The position numbers and the translations under genes are program-made. Source: Neptuniibacter sp. UBA6509 (GTDB taxonomy: Bacteria > Pseudomonadota > Gammaproteobacteria > Pseudomonadales > Balneatricaceae). Taken from it: a DNA stretch of 64,000 bases. The stretch covers positions 17,791 to 81,790 of the forward strand of contig DJLT01000013.1 of NCBI GenBank assembly GCA_002435145.1, in the 5' to 3' direction. Shown piece by piece: positions 19,906-29,470 of this stretch (the first letter of the stretch is position 1; each line of letters starts with the position of its first letter). The notes beneath the pieces were generated by a model. That model saw only the letters and a program-made list of their open reading frames with translations. It had not been told where the DNA came from and ran no database searches.

Positions 19906-20783
19906 TGAAATATTGGATATTTATTGGGTTGTTCTGCCTATTAAGTGCTTGTGACAATGAAAGAGATAAAAAACAGGGAAGTCAGATGCCATCACCTATC
20001 TTAGTAGTCGGCAAATCAGGGGACGAGTTTGCTCAACTTAATGGACTAGACCTTAAAAGCAATGTTGATAGACAGCCTGCGGGCTTAAATTTTTATGAAA
20101 ACAGATTTAAGTCAGGTCAATTACCAATAGCGCATTTTGAGCATGGGAAATACAGTTTTGATATACCGAATTTATTGAGTTTTTCTGCTACGGAAAATAT
20201 AGAATATTTAGAACGGGGGGTTGCCAAACTTCGTGCTAATTGGGGCTTCACCAATAAATCAGAAAAAATAAATAATGAAGAGGCCAAAAACCGTTTACTT
20301 CAGTTTATGCGCTATTTGCTGACCCTAGGCTGGCGGCAAGTTCATTATTTAGACGACCCTCGACTCTTAGGTGATGAGTCGTGGGAGTATAAACTGAATA
20401 CCTATCATGGCTACCAGTCTGATATCTCTGTTACCCCAACCTTAGAGACTTGGTTAAAGCTAAGTACTGCCCGTACTTTATGGCGCTTTTATGCGGAGGG
20501 TGTTTTTATTGAGGTGGGTTTTATGCGTAACAGCCGCATACCAGCGGATGATCCCATGGGTGAATATCTCTTAGTCTTTTCAGCTTACACTCAAGATGAA
20601 TTTGCGAGAAAGCAATTTAGCGGTAAAGACCGTGAACGTTGGCAAGAGCTTTGGGTGGAAGAGATCAAAGATTCTAAGCGGATACGCTACAAAGCCGAAG
20701 AAGAGCTAAAAGCGAAGGGCTATACCATTGATACTGAGTATCAAGACCCTAAAGTTCATCCAGCTGATCCGGTGGAACCGTAA
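19905..20783 (+). CDS. lipoprotein, candidate immunity partner of the PAAR cassette
   Basis: I place the start at the ATG at 19905, overlapping the upstream TAA (TAATG), rather than the in-frame GTG at 19893. This gives 292 residues with a lipoprotein signal, hydrophobic WIFIGLFCLLSAC, with the lipobox Cys near residue 16. The mature part is acidic/basic mixed and soluble, with GWRQVHYLDDPRLLGDESWEY and an Arg/Lys/Glu-rich C-terminus. A last-position periplasmic lipoprotein after a PAAR gene and a cargo gene is typical of immunity proteins, which is the basis of this call; the family itself is not recognised. Confidence 0.6.
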   Translation: MKYWIFIGLFCLLSACDNERDKKQGSQMPSPILVVGKSGDEFAQLNGLDLKSNVDRQPAGLNFYENRFKSGQLPIAHFEHGKYSFDIPNLLSFSATENIEYLERGVAKLRANWGFTNKSEKINNEEAKNRLLQFMRYLLTLGWRQVHYLDDPRLLGDESWEYKLNTYHGYQSDISVTPTLETWLKLSTARTLWRFYAEGVFIEVGFMRNSRIPADDPMGEYLLVFSAYTQDEFARKQFSGKDRERWQELWVEEIKDSKRIRYKAEEELKAKGYTIDTEYQDPKVHPADPVEP

Positions 20784-20835
20784 GTTGAGAGTAGTTTGAG
20801 TACTTTGTTGTTAGTTCAGGCCCAAAAACAAAAAA

Positions 20836-20853
20836 AGCAGGCATCAGCCTGCT
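20836..20853. terminator. bidirectional terminator between lipoprotein and ferredoxin genes
   Basis: A 7-bp perfect stem AGCAGGC/GCCTGCT has an ATCA loop, a T-rich tail on the plus strand and an A-run (20824-20836) that becomes a U-run on the minus strand. It lies between two convergent genes and can serve both. Confidence 0.8.
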
Positions 20854-20874
20854 TTTCTATTTTGCTAAGGAAGA

Positions 20875-21660
<786 letters not shown>

Positions 21661-21828
21661 TCAAAACTTATATAAAATGGATCTTTTGGATTATAAGTTT
21701 GCAAGTGCGGAATACTATCTGAATTGTACGGGTGGTACAAATATTATAATGGAATGTATTGATTTCCATCGGTTATAAAAAAGTTAATTTTTATTACTAA
21801 TGACTATAAGTGTTGCAGGGGTATTGTA

Positions 21829-23082
21829 GTGACGTATACGTTGAGGATGGGCGCGGTTATCGCCTTATTAGCGATTTTATCGGGTTGTCAGGCGCTTCAA
21901 AAGGTTGACCAGAGTTTATACCAAGTTGCCGAATCTGTGAGTGAGCGTGATCGGGTGACGGGGCAGCGTAGCTTGAGTATGGCTAACCGGAGTGCGCAGA
22001 TTCAGCAGGGTAACGCCTATGTTGAAAAAATTATTGCTCAGGAAAAACAGAAAAAGCGTCCAGTTAATGCTGAAATTAGCCGTAGCCAATACCAACGCTT
22101 AGTCCGTATTTTTGACCGTGTACATAAGATATCCCACCTAAAAAATGAACGTTGGCAGCCACTTCTGATTAAACGTGATTCTTTTAATGCGTTTACGACA
22201 GGGGGTACCTATATCGTTGTTCACTCTAAATTGATGACTGATTTGAAAAGTGACGCAGAGTTAGCCGCTGTTATAGGGCATGAGATCGCGCATACCGTGG
22301 CTAACCATGTATATGAACGCCAAACTCATGCACAGATAAGCGCATTGGCCGGTTCCAATTCTGCCAGACGTAGTGGGTATCAAGCCGCTTTTACACATGA
22401 AGGTGAACGTGAGGCCGATCGGATCGGTATATTGTATTCCGCATTGTCTGGTTATGACCCGATGGCGGCAAGTCGGATCTGGCAACGCAAGTATGCTGCT
22501 GAAGGTAATGCCCGTGCTTTGTTTCATCATGATCACCCTGTTAACGAAGAGCGCTATAAAGAAGCGAAAGCGGTAGGTAAAGCGGTGTTGCCTTACTATA
22601 AAAAGGGACAGATCAATCCGCGCTCTGCTGAACTCTTAGACAATAATGTACTGTGGCGAAAGAACTCGAATGAGGTTGCTGCTGGAGAGGGTGGTGGTGT
22701 AGCCGCTTTGTTATCAACCGCATTGGGTGCCTATGTTCAGCATGAGCAGGCCAAGGGAGAAGAGCGCCGTCAGTTAGAGCAAGCCCGTTTTGTTAAGGCT
22801 GTGGAGCAGGTATTAAAAGTTGAGTCCACACGTAAAGCAGGCACACATAAGTTAGAAACACGTTGGCGTTACGCGGGACAGGGGCCGATGTTGAAAAATG
22901 TAGTGATTGGGCTGTATTTGAAGCGTAACGGCAAGGTTGAGCGTTATGTTGATCATGTTAAGGGTTACATCAAACCCGGTCAGGTGTTTGCGGCTCGCTT
23001 TACGCTACCGTCGAATCTTAAAGTCGATGATCTAAAGAAATATGGCGCAAAACTATATTTGGATGATGCTCAAGCGAGATAA
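21829..23082 (+). CDS. M48-family metalloprotease lipoprotein
   Basis: This 417-residue protein carries a lipoprotein signal (VIALLAILSGC, lipobox Cys near residue 20) and a zinc protease domain: HExxH as GHEIAHTVANH around residue 150 and the third-ligand region EREADRIG near residue 194. It resembles the Oma1/LoiP/BepA-like peptidases that act on envelope proteins. The C-terminal part (about 310-417) forms a separate YcfL-like beta domain (LETRWRYAGQGPMLKNVVIGL). The GTG start at 21829 has an AGGGG site 7 bases upstream; an ATG at 21847 would remove part of the signal. Confidence 0.85.
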   Translation: MTYTLRMGAVIALLAILSGCQALQKVDQSLYQVAESVSERDRVTGQRSLSMANRSAQIQQGNAYVEKIIAQEKQKKRPVNAEISRSQYQRLVRIFDRVHKISHLKNERWQPLLIKRDSFNAFTTGGTYIVVHSKLMTDLKSDAELAAVIGHEIAHTVANHVYERQTHAQISALAGSNSARRSGYQAAFTHEGEREADRIGILYSALSGYDPMAASRIWQRKYAAEGNARALFHHDHPVNEERYKEAKAVGKAVLPYYKKGQINPRSAELLDNNVLWRKNSNEVAAGEGGGVAALLSTALGAYVQHEQAKGEERRQLEQARFVKAVEQVLKVESTRKAGTHKLETRWRYAGQGPMLKNVVIGLYLKRNGKVERYVDHVKGYIKPGQVFAARFTLPSNLKVDDLKKYGAKLYLDDAQAR

Positions 23083-23221
23083 ACTGGTTTTATCGTTGTG
23101 TTAACTGCTTATGTCATTATTTTTATTGAGATTTTAGCGAGACTTAATCTTTCTGTAACTCATTTCTGGCGCTGAGTTTATATACTGACAGGCTTTATTA
23201 GTATCAGGGTACAGAATATCA

Positions 23222-23845
23222 ATGCCAAGAAAGACGAAAGAAGAAGCGGAAAAAACCCGTCAGCTGTTATTGGATACTGCGCTCACGCTGTTTGCTGAAC
23301 GAGGAATCTCTACAACAAGTTTAAAAGATATCGCGGCAGCGGCGGGGTTAACGCACGGTGCGCTTTATTGGCATTTCAAAAATCGTACAGATTTAGTTGC
23401 TGAACTTTATGAAAGCAGTCGACTGCCGTTGGACGATCTTTTTTTAGATCAACTGCAGTCGGCACGACAAGACGCTTTGGCCTCTTTAGGCGATTTTATG
23501 GTTCAGTGGAGTCAGCGAGTTTTGACTGAAGACAGGCCTGCCAAAATTTGGAAAGTCTTTCATCAAGGTGTAACCCATACCCCTGAGTTACAAGCAATAT
23601 CAGCAGATATTCAAGAAGAGCATCGAGACTGGCTTACACTATTAGCGAAAATGGTTAAAAAGGCGAGAAAGCAGAAGCAGATAGCGCCCAAAACGACTAA
23701 GCATGATGATCCTATCCCTGCTGCGGCCCTCGGTGTTGTGATGGGGGCAACGACAAGCGTTCTTAATATGTCATCAGACCTGGTGAAGAGTAAGCGACAG
23801 ATTAAGTGCCTTACTCATCACTTTCTTTATGGCTTGGATAGCTAG
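23222..23845 (+). CDS. TetR-family regulator (AcrR/TtgR-like)
   Basis: This 207-residue protein has an N-terminal helix-turn-helix (about 10-55; RGISTTSLKDIAAAAGLTHGALYWHFKNR) that closely follows the AcrR/TtgR efflux-regulator style. The C-terminal ligand domain is helical. No pump is adjacent (the RND pair lies 19 kb away), so the target is not evident. The last 4 bases overlap the end of rsmD on the other strand. Confidence 0.85.
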   Translation: MPRKTKEEAEKTRQLLLDTALTLFAERGISTTSLKDIAAAAGLTHGALYWHFKNRTDLVAELYESSRLPLDDLFLDQLQSARQDALASLGDFMVQWSQRVLTEDRPAKIWKVFHQGVTHTPELQAISADIQEEHRDWLTLLAKMVKKARKQKQIAPKTTKHDDPIPAAALGVVMGATTSVLNMSSDLVKSKRQIKCLTHHFLYGLDS

Positions 23846-24465
23846 CCTAGAGGATCTTCTCGTGTGTACACACGGTAAGTAACTTGGCCTGCCGTTTTGC
23901 TTCGATGCTCATGCCAGTGTGGAGGAACGTCAGGGTCAGTAAGTTCTGATTCTGTCTCTACATAGATCAGAGCACCCTCTTTTAATAGATTCTTGCTTTC
24001 AAGCAGTAGACAGCATGGCGCGACTAAGTTTTTTCTAAAGGGTGGGTCCATAAAGACAAGATCGTACTTACTTTCTAGATCGGTCTGTCTCGTTTTTAGC
24101 CATTCAACGGCATCCGCTTGAATGACCTCAGCATTTTGCGATTTGAGGTGCTGAATATTACTATTTAGCTGACGTGCTGATGCGATATCTCGTTCAATAA
24201 AGGTAGCACGTTCGGCCCCTCTTGATAGGGCTTCAAAGCCTAAAGCCCCACTTCCGCTAAATAGATCTAAGCACTGGGCGCCGGGGACATCAGCCTGTAT
24301 CCAGTTGAATAATGTTTCTCGGACTCTATCAGGGGTTGGGCGTAGGCCATCTATCGTCAAAAAATCCAGTTTACGCCCTCGCCACTCTCCTCCAATAATA
24401 CGTAATTGAGAACGAGAGGGAGTGCTTTTAACATTTTGGCGGCGTGGGGGATGCTTACGACCCAT
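23842..24465 (-). CDS. rsmD: 16S rRNA (guanine-966-N2)-methyltransferase
   Basis: This 207-residue Rossmann methyltransferase methylates G966 of 16S rRNA. The SAM-binding motif reads LDLFSGSGALGFEALSRGA and the catalytic motif IV reads FMDPPF, both diagnostic for RsmD. A basic N-terminal tail (GRKHPPRRQ) is usual. It lies downstream of the M16-like gene on the same strand, 76 bases away, a conserved position near ftsY. Confidence 0.95.
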   Translation of the reverse strand: MGRKHPPRRQNVKSTPSRSQLRIIGGEWRGRKLDFLTIDGLRPTPDRVRETLFNWIQADVPGAQCLDLFSGSGALGFEALSRGAERATFIERDIASARQLNSNIQHLKSQNAEVIQADAVEWLKTRQTDLESKYDLVFMDPPFRKNLVAPCCLLLESKNLLKEGALIYVETESELTDPDVPPHWHEHRSKTAGQVTYRVYTREDPLG

Positions 24466-24541
24466 GTGTATTCCTTAAGTGCCCTCTTTCAAAAGGGCTG
24501 ACGAAAATAAGTGATGTGTAATTAATATAGTCGCACGCGGT

Positions 24542-25753
24542 TTAACGCTGCGGAGCTTTCAATATGCTTATAGGTTGAGTGATCTGCATCGTTTGTTTAA
24601 CGGTTTGAATCACCTCATCTGGATCTTGGTCCAGAATCATATCGATATACTCTTCCATTGTATCAGTTGGCAGTTGATAGAAGGCGATCAAATTAAGCGC
24701 TTGAATTTGGTTATCATCTTCGCGCATACGTTCCTCCCAAGTTGCTGCTAAGCGGTTCTGGCTTTGCTCTATGACTTCATCCGTAATACGTTGCTGTAAC
24801 TGGGGCAGAATCGGTTCTGGGTTATGCCTGCCTTTAAGAATCAGTGCCTGATAGCCCGTCGTTTTTAAAGCAGACCAAAGAATTCGGAAGTCTAGCTGAT
24901 GTTGGTATTTATACTCTGCCAAAACATCTTGTAACACTTGTGCGGTAATACGTTCAGTAATAAAGCGCTCAGAGTTTCGTTCCGAAATTGCTTGTCCCAT
25001 TAGTATGTGAAAATCCTGATTGTTGCTTACTTCTCTTTGTATCGGCTGTTTTGCAATCTCTAATTGAACCGCGTTGTCGATATTGGGCGACTGATGAGTG
25101 GCTATATCTTTCGCGAAAAGTTCCTCGACCATTTCTGCATAATCTTCCGCATCTTCTCCGCTTATGGCGATGCTAGGCATTGTGAAAAGGTCGGCGTAGG
25201 CACGCTCTAATTTGCTTAAAGGTGAAGAAGGGTCATTGGGCTGTAATTGATGATAAAAACGGTTTATCAGTTGCTGCTCTTCAGATTGAGCATCTAAATA
25301 ATGGCGTGCTTGAATGTTTTTAAGGGTATCTTCCCAGCGAGAGGTCTCAACCGGTGCGCTTAATATTTGCCAAATCGTTTTTAGATCAGGAAGTTCTTGA
25401 TCACTCGCCCACTGTATAGCGATTTCAATACGATCTTGTCTCGGTGTTACATTAAAACTATAAGAGGTGCTGGCAAGCGACCGTAAGCGTTGTTGCAACA
25501 CCTGACTTTTGAGTTGCTGTAATTGCTGTCGCTGGGTGTTTAGCGCGGGAGGTGTTTGCAGCAGTAATACCAACTGCATGGGCTGATCATCCAGCTCCAT
25601 CCAATAGATGTTTTTGCTCTTATTTGTTTCAACTTCATGGTACTCAACAGACCCTGGCCCCATAGACGAGAGAATTAAAATGGCGATGAGGCTGAACCAC
25701 ATTAGGCCCGTAATATAATTCCGGTTAAAAAGGGGGCGATATTCGTTCGTCAT
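24542..25753 (-). CDS. M16 peptidase-like membrane-anchored protein, catalytic motif missing
   Basis: This 403-residue protein has one N-terminal membrane segment (about 17-33, LMWFSLIAILILSS). The remainder resembles the C-terminal half of M16 peptidases (for example FYQLPTDTMEEYIDMI, a typical late M16 helix). The zinc motif HxxEH is absent. In related genomes this slot between rsmD and ftsY holds one or two M16 genes (active plus inactive partner); here only this degenerate one remains. It may act as a non-catalytic chaperone or partner. It is divergent from the ftsY side. Confidence 0.65.
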   Translation of the reverse strand: MTNEYRPLFNRNYITGLMWFSLIAILILSSMGPGSVEYHEVETNKSKNIYWMELDDQPMQLVLLLQTPPALNTQRQQLQQLKSQVLQQRLRSLASTSYSFNVTPRQDRIEIAIQWASDQELPDLKTIWQILSAPVETSRWEDTLKNIQARHYLDAQSEEQQLINRFYHQLQPNDPSSPLSKLERAYADLFTMPSIAISGEDAEDYAEMVEELFAKDIATHQSPNIDNAVQLEIAKQPIQREVSNNQDFHILMGQAISERNSERFITERITAQVLQDVLAEYKYQHQLDFRILWSALKTTGYQALILKGRHNPEPILPQLQQRITDEVIEQSQNRLAATWEERMREDDNQIQALNLIAFYQLPTDTMEEYIDMILDQDPDEVIQTVKQTMQITQPISILKAPQR

Positions 25754-25971
25754 TTAAATTGATCTCAGGCGAATAAAAGGCTGTTAAATCTTAAATATTT
25801 ACGCGCAATAGGTAAAACTTTTGAGCTATGTTCACTTTTGCACGTGCTTGCTTATCTTATCTGGGTTATGCGGTTGTTTTACTGTGATAAGATACCAGAC
25901 TTTCTGGATGAACTGCGGATTTTTCCGGTAGTAATCATCGTGTTTTGTTGGATTTTGATAACGAGTAACGG

Positions 25972-26106
25972 ATGATAAGTTTACAAGAGATGTTTATTAA
26001 TAATGGTTGGGATACCAGTTACATCGGTTATGCGGGCGGATTCGTTACATTGATCGTTTTAGGGGTTATCTACCGTTACATTAGTGATGACAATTCATCA
26101 GATTAA
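25972..26106 (+). CDS. 44-residue single-pass membrane ORF upstream of ftsY
   Basis: A 45-codon frame from ATG 25972 to TAA 26104-26106 encodes a short soluble N-terminus, a hydrophobic stretch (GYAGGFVTLIVLGVIYRYI) and an acidic end DDNSSD. It has no match I recognise and only a weak ribosome-binding site. It lies on the ftsY strand, 70 bases before the ftsY start, in the otherwise gene-free stretch 25754-26175. It could be a small membrane protein gene or chance. Confidence 0.45.
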   Translation: MISLQEMFINNGWDTSYIGYAGGFVTLIVLGVIYRYISDDNSSD

Positions 26107-26175
26107 AAGATCCAAAGCAAAATAGAATTTTATAGGTCAGTGGCTCAGCATTACGCCATTGTATGGGGAAGGTAA

Positions 26176-27594
26176 ATGTTTAAAAAACTCAAATCCATGT
26201 TCGGTGGTGGTTCAGCTGAAGAGAGCAAACAGCCGAGTCATGAACAGGAAGAGCAACTCAGTACTGAACAGCAATCAGTAGAACCGAGTGAATCAGCTTT
26301 GGTTGTTGACGAGACTCAAGCTGAAAAGGCTGCTAGCCCTGTTGCGGAGAGTATCACTACTGTTGAACAGGCGAATGATAATGCAGAAGCTGAATTAGCT
26401 CCTGTAGTTGATGAGTCGGCAGCATTCGAAGCGAGTGAAGCCAATGGTACAAGCAGGGAAGAGAAACCTGCTGATGAAGTCGCTGAGATAGATGCGAATA
26501 TCAGTGCGAAAGAGTCTGTTGAAACTGCTGAGTCAATCGATGAAGTGGCTAGTGATGTCGCTGATGAAACTGTTGATAAGACGGCAGATGACATTGTAGA
26601 TGCCATCGTCGAGGAAGAGCCTGCTCCAGTAGCTGCGCCAGCAACTGTTGCAGAACCCGCTCCTCCAGTTGAAGAGAAGAAGGGTTTCTTTGCTCGTATT
26701 AAGTCGGGTTTAAGTAAAACCAAAGCAAATCTTACCGAACAGCTAAGCAATATTTTCTTGGGTGCAAAAGAGATCGACGACGATCTTCTAGAAGATATTG
26801 AAACGCTACTGCTGACCGCTGATGTGGGTGTGGCCGCAACGTCGGACATTATTAGTCGTTTAACCGACAAAGTTGCGCGTAAGCAGCTTAATGATCCGCA
26901 AGCGTTGCAAACAGCGCTTAAAGAGGAGTTAGCCGCTCTACTTCACCAGTCTGAACAGCCTTTAGATACCTCATGTAATGATGGCCCTTATGTTATTTTG
27001 ATGGTGGGTGTGAATGGTGTAGGTAAAACCACCACTATTGGTAAACTGGCGAAGAAATTCCAGAGCGAAGGTAAATCCGTCATGCTAGCGGCTGGTGATA
27101 CGTTCCGTGCGGCGGCAGTTGAGCAGCTTCAAGTGTGGGGCGAACGTAATGATGTTCCTGTTGTTGCTCAGCATACAGGGGCTGATTCTGCATCGGTTAT
27201 CTTTGATGCGGTTCAATCTGCTCAAGCGAAAAATATTGATATCCTTATTGCTGATACGGCAGGTCGTCTACAGAACAAAGACAACCTAATGCAGGAATTA
27301 GAAAAAGTAGTGCGCGTCACTAAGAAACTTGCCCCAGAGGCTCCGCATGAAGTGATGTTAGTGCTGGATGCAGGCACAGGCCAGAACGCTTTAAGCCAAG
27401 CGAAGATCTTTAAAGAAAGTGTAGGTGTAACCGGCATCTCTTTAACCAAGCTTGATGGCACAGCAAAAGGTGGCGTTATTTTTGCCATCGCTAAGCAGAT
27501 GGATCTACCTATTCGTTTTATTGGTGTTGGTGAACAGATCGATGATCTGAGACCATTTAAATCGCAAGAGTTTGTTGACGCACTTTTTGACTAA
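26176..27594 (+). CDS. ftsY: signal recognition particle receptor FtsY
   Basis: FtsY is the SRP receptor GTPase that delivers ribosomes to the Sec translocon. Of 472 residues, the first 160 form a long acidic, Ala/Glu/Val-rich A domain that is poorly conserved and membrane-associating. The N domain is at about 165-260 and the GTPase G domain follows: P-loop GVNGVGKTT, DTAGRLQNKDNLMQEL, TKLDGTAKGG. It opens the conserved ftsY-ftsE-ftsX-rpoH string, with ftsE 33 bases later. Confidence 0.97.
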   Translation: MFKKLKSMFGGGSAEESKQPSHEQEEQLSTEQQSVEPSESALVVDETQAEKAASPVAESITTVEQANDNAEAELAPVVDESAAFEASEANGTSREEKPADEVAEIDANISAKESVETAESIDEVASDVADETVDKTADDIVDAIVEEEPAPVAAPATVAEPAPPVEEKKGFFARIKSGLSKTKANLTEQLSNIFLGAKEIDDDLLEDIETLLLTADVGVAATSDIISRLTDKVARKQLNDPQALQTALKEELAALLHQSEQPLDTSCNDGPYVILMVGVNGVGKTTTIGKLAKKFQSEGKSVMLAAGDTFRAAAVEQLQVWGERNDVPVVAQHTGADSASVIFDAVQSAQAKNIDILIADTAGRLQNKDNLMQELEKVVRVTKKLAPEAPHEVMLVLDAGTGQNALSQAKIFKESVGVTGISLTKLDGTAKGGVIFAIAKQMDLPIRFIGVGEQIDDLRPFKSQEFVDALFD

Positions 27595-27627
27595 GTGCAT
27601 ATCCCAGGATGGGTGTGATCTGTAGCG

Positions 27628-28284
27628 ATGATTAAGTTTGAGAATGTAAGCAAACGATATCCTGAAGGGCATGATGCTTTGCGGGATGTCGACTTTACTC
27701 TGAAACGGGGTGAAATGGCGTTCCTTACGGGGCATTCTGGCGCGGGTAAAAGTACCTTGCTTAAGCTCATTATGCTGATGGCACGTCCTACCCGTGGTCA
27801 AGTTTCTATTGCTGATCAAAATCTCGCTCAGTTTAGCCGTGATGATATCCCTTATCACCGCCGCCGTATTGGCGTTGTATTTCAAAACCATCAGTTGTTA
27901 TTTGATCGCACGGTTTTTGATAATGTTGCGTTGCCTTTACATATCTCCGGCTATGATGAGGACGATATCGGTAAACGTGTTCGTGCGGCCTTAGATAAAG
28001 TGGGTTTGCTGCATAAAGAGAAACTCAATCCTATTACCTTGTCTACAGGTGAGCAGCAACGTATCGGTATTGCTCGTGCGATTGTGCATAAACCGCAAGT
28101 ACTATTAGCGGATGAGCCGACAGGTAACTTAGATCCCGCGCTTTCAGAAGAGATCATGCGTCTGTTTATGGAATTTAACCTTCACGGAACGACTGTGTTG
28201 ATCGCAACCCATGATTTGGCGCTTGTTTCTCGCATGCCTTACCGTAACCTTCAGTTAGATCAAGGACGGTTAATCCATGACTAA
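27628..28284 (+). CDS. ftsE: cell division ATP-binding protein FtsE
   Basis: This is the 218-residue ABC ATPase of the FtsEX complex, which links Z-ring constriction to peptidoglycan hydrolase activation. Walker A reads GHSGAGKST, the signature LSTGEQQRIGIAR, Walker B VLLADEPTGNLD, and the H-loop ATHD. It overlaps the ftsX start by 8 bases, so the pair is translationally coupled. Confidence 0.97.
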   Translation: MIKFENVSKRYPEGHDALRDVDFTLKRGEMAFLTGHSGAGKSTLLKLIMLMARPTRGQVSIADQNLAQFSRDDIPYHRRRIGVVFQNHQLLFDRTVFDNVALPLHISGYDEDDIGKRVRAALDKVGLLHKEKLNPITLSTGEQQRIGIARAIVHKPQVLLADEPTGNLDPALSEEIMRLFMEFNLHGTTVLIATHDLALVSRMPYRNLQLDQGRLIHD

Positions 28285-29314
28285 CCGTGAGCCGGTAAAA
28301 CGTGGAGCTGAACGACAGCGCCCACCTGTTGAAAACGCCTCTACAGAAAGTGCTGTACCGGCGAGTAAAGGCGCGGCTAAACATAAAATAGATTTAGCCT
28401 CACAAAGTAAAAGTTGGTTACGCCACCATAAAAGCACGGCTCGTGAGTCTTTATTGCGCTTATTGTTAACGCCTCTACCGAGTTTAATGACGCTTGCTGT
28501 ACTGGCGATAGCATTGGCACTGCCTGGTCTTATGTTTGTCGGGCTGAAGAATATTCACCAGTTGAGCGGTGAATGGCAAGGCGACCCGCGTATTTCGTTA
28601 TATCTACAAAAGACGCTGCCCGTTGAAGAAGTCGATCGCTTTAGCCAGAAAATGCTACTACGTACAGATTTGGCTGCGGTTGAGTTAGTTACAAAAGAGC
28701 AGGGCTTACACGAATTTCAGCGTATATCTGGCTTTTCAGATGTATTAGAATTTTTAGATAAAAACCCACTCCCTGCGGTCGTGGTGGTGCAGCCGTTAGA
28801 TAATCAGAAAGCCTCATTAGTAAAACTACAGCAACAGCTCAGTGAACTGCCTGAAGTCGAAGAGGCGGTACTGGATATGGTTTGGGTAGAGCGCCTTGCG
28901 TCATTTGTTCAATTGGCTAACCGATTGGTGTTAGTACTCGGTGCGCTACTCGCACTCTCTGTACTGTTAGTCGTGGGTAATACGATCCGCCTTTCAATTG
29001 AAAGCAGAAAAGATGAAATCCAAGTGGCCAAGCTGGTTGGCGCGACGGATGCTTGGGTTAAAAGACCCTTCATCTATACGGGTTTTTGGTTTGGTCTGAT
29101 CGGGTCTGCTATCGCTTGGTTGTGTGTACAGGTAAGCCTTTTATTAATTAATACTCCCGTAGGAGATCTAGCTGCCTTGTATCAGACTGATTTTGAGCTA
29201 CAAGGGCTTGGTTTTATTGATAGTTTATCCCTTATTGGAGTAGGTATTTTGCTGGGTTTATTTGGTGCAAGATTGGCTGTAGGCCGTCATCTACGTGAAA
29301 TTGAACCCCAATAA
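28277..29314 (+). CDS. ftsX: cell division permease FtsX
   Basis: This 345-residue membrane subunit has a basic cytoplasmic N-terminal extension (about 1-60), TM1 near 70-93 (LMTLAVLAIALALPGLMFV), a periplasmic loop about 95-210 that would bind the hydrolase activator, and three C-terminal helices ending near residue 340. The first of these reads LVLVLGALLALSVLLVV, and the segment SRKDEIQVAKLVGATDA after it is the conserved FtsX coupling motif. It partners FtsE by overlap; rpoH follows 156 bases downstream. Confidence 0.96.
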   Translation: MTNREPVKRGAERQRPPVENASTESAVPASKGAAKHKIDLASQSKSWLRHHKSTARESLLRLLLTPLPSLMTLAVLAIALALPGLMFVGLKNIHQLSGEWQGDPRISLYLQKTLPVEEVDRFSQKMLLRTDLAAVELVTKEQGLHEFQRISGFSDVLEFLDKNPLPAVVVVQPLDNQKASLVKLQQQLSELPEVEEAVLDMVWVERLASFVQLANRLVLVLGALLALSVLLVVGNTIRLSIESRKDEIQVAKLVGATDAWVKRPFIYTGFWFGLIGSAIAWLCVQVSLLLINTPVGDLAALYQTDFELQGLGFIDSLSLIGVGILLGLFGARLAVGRHLREIEPQ

Positions 29315-29470
29315 TTGATTTAATCGTCCTGTCATATTTGCGTTTTATCCTTAACCTCGCTATATTTTCCGGTCCGTTATATTTTTAGCGGAAATTAGAT
29401 TGAACTTTTGTATTAAATATTGAGTCATACTTGCGAACTTTTTAAGATGCAGAATGATGAGAGGTCATTA

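Noticed and set aside
26316-26870. 184-codon minus-strand ORF opposite ftsY
   Set aside because: Low-complexity Ser/Ala shadow of the acidic FtsY N-domain.
29420-29470. 17-codon upstream extension of rpoH
   Set aside because: GAGAGG is well spaced before the ATG at 29471 and the extension is not RpoH-like.
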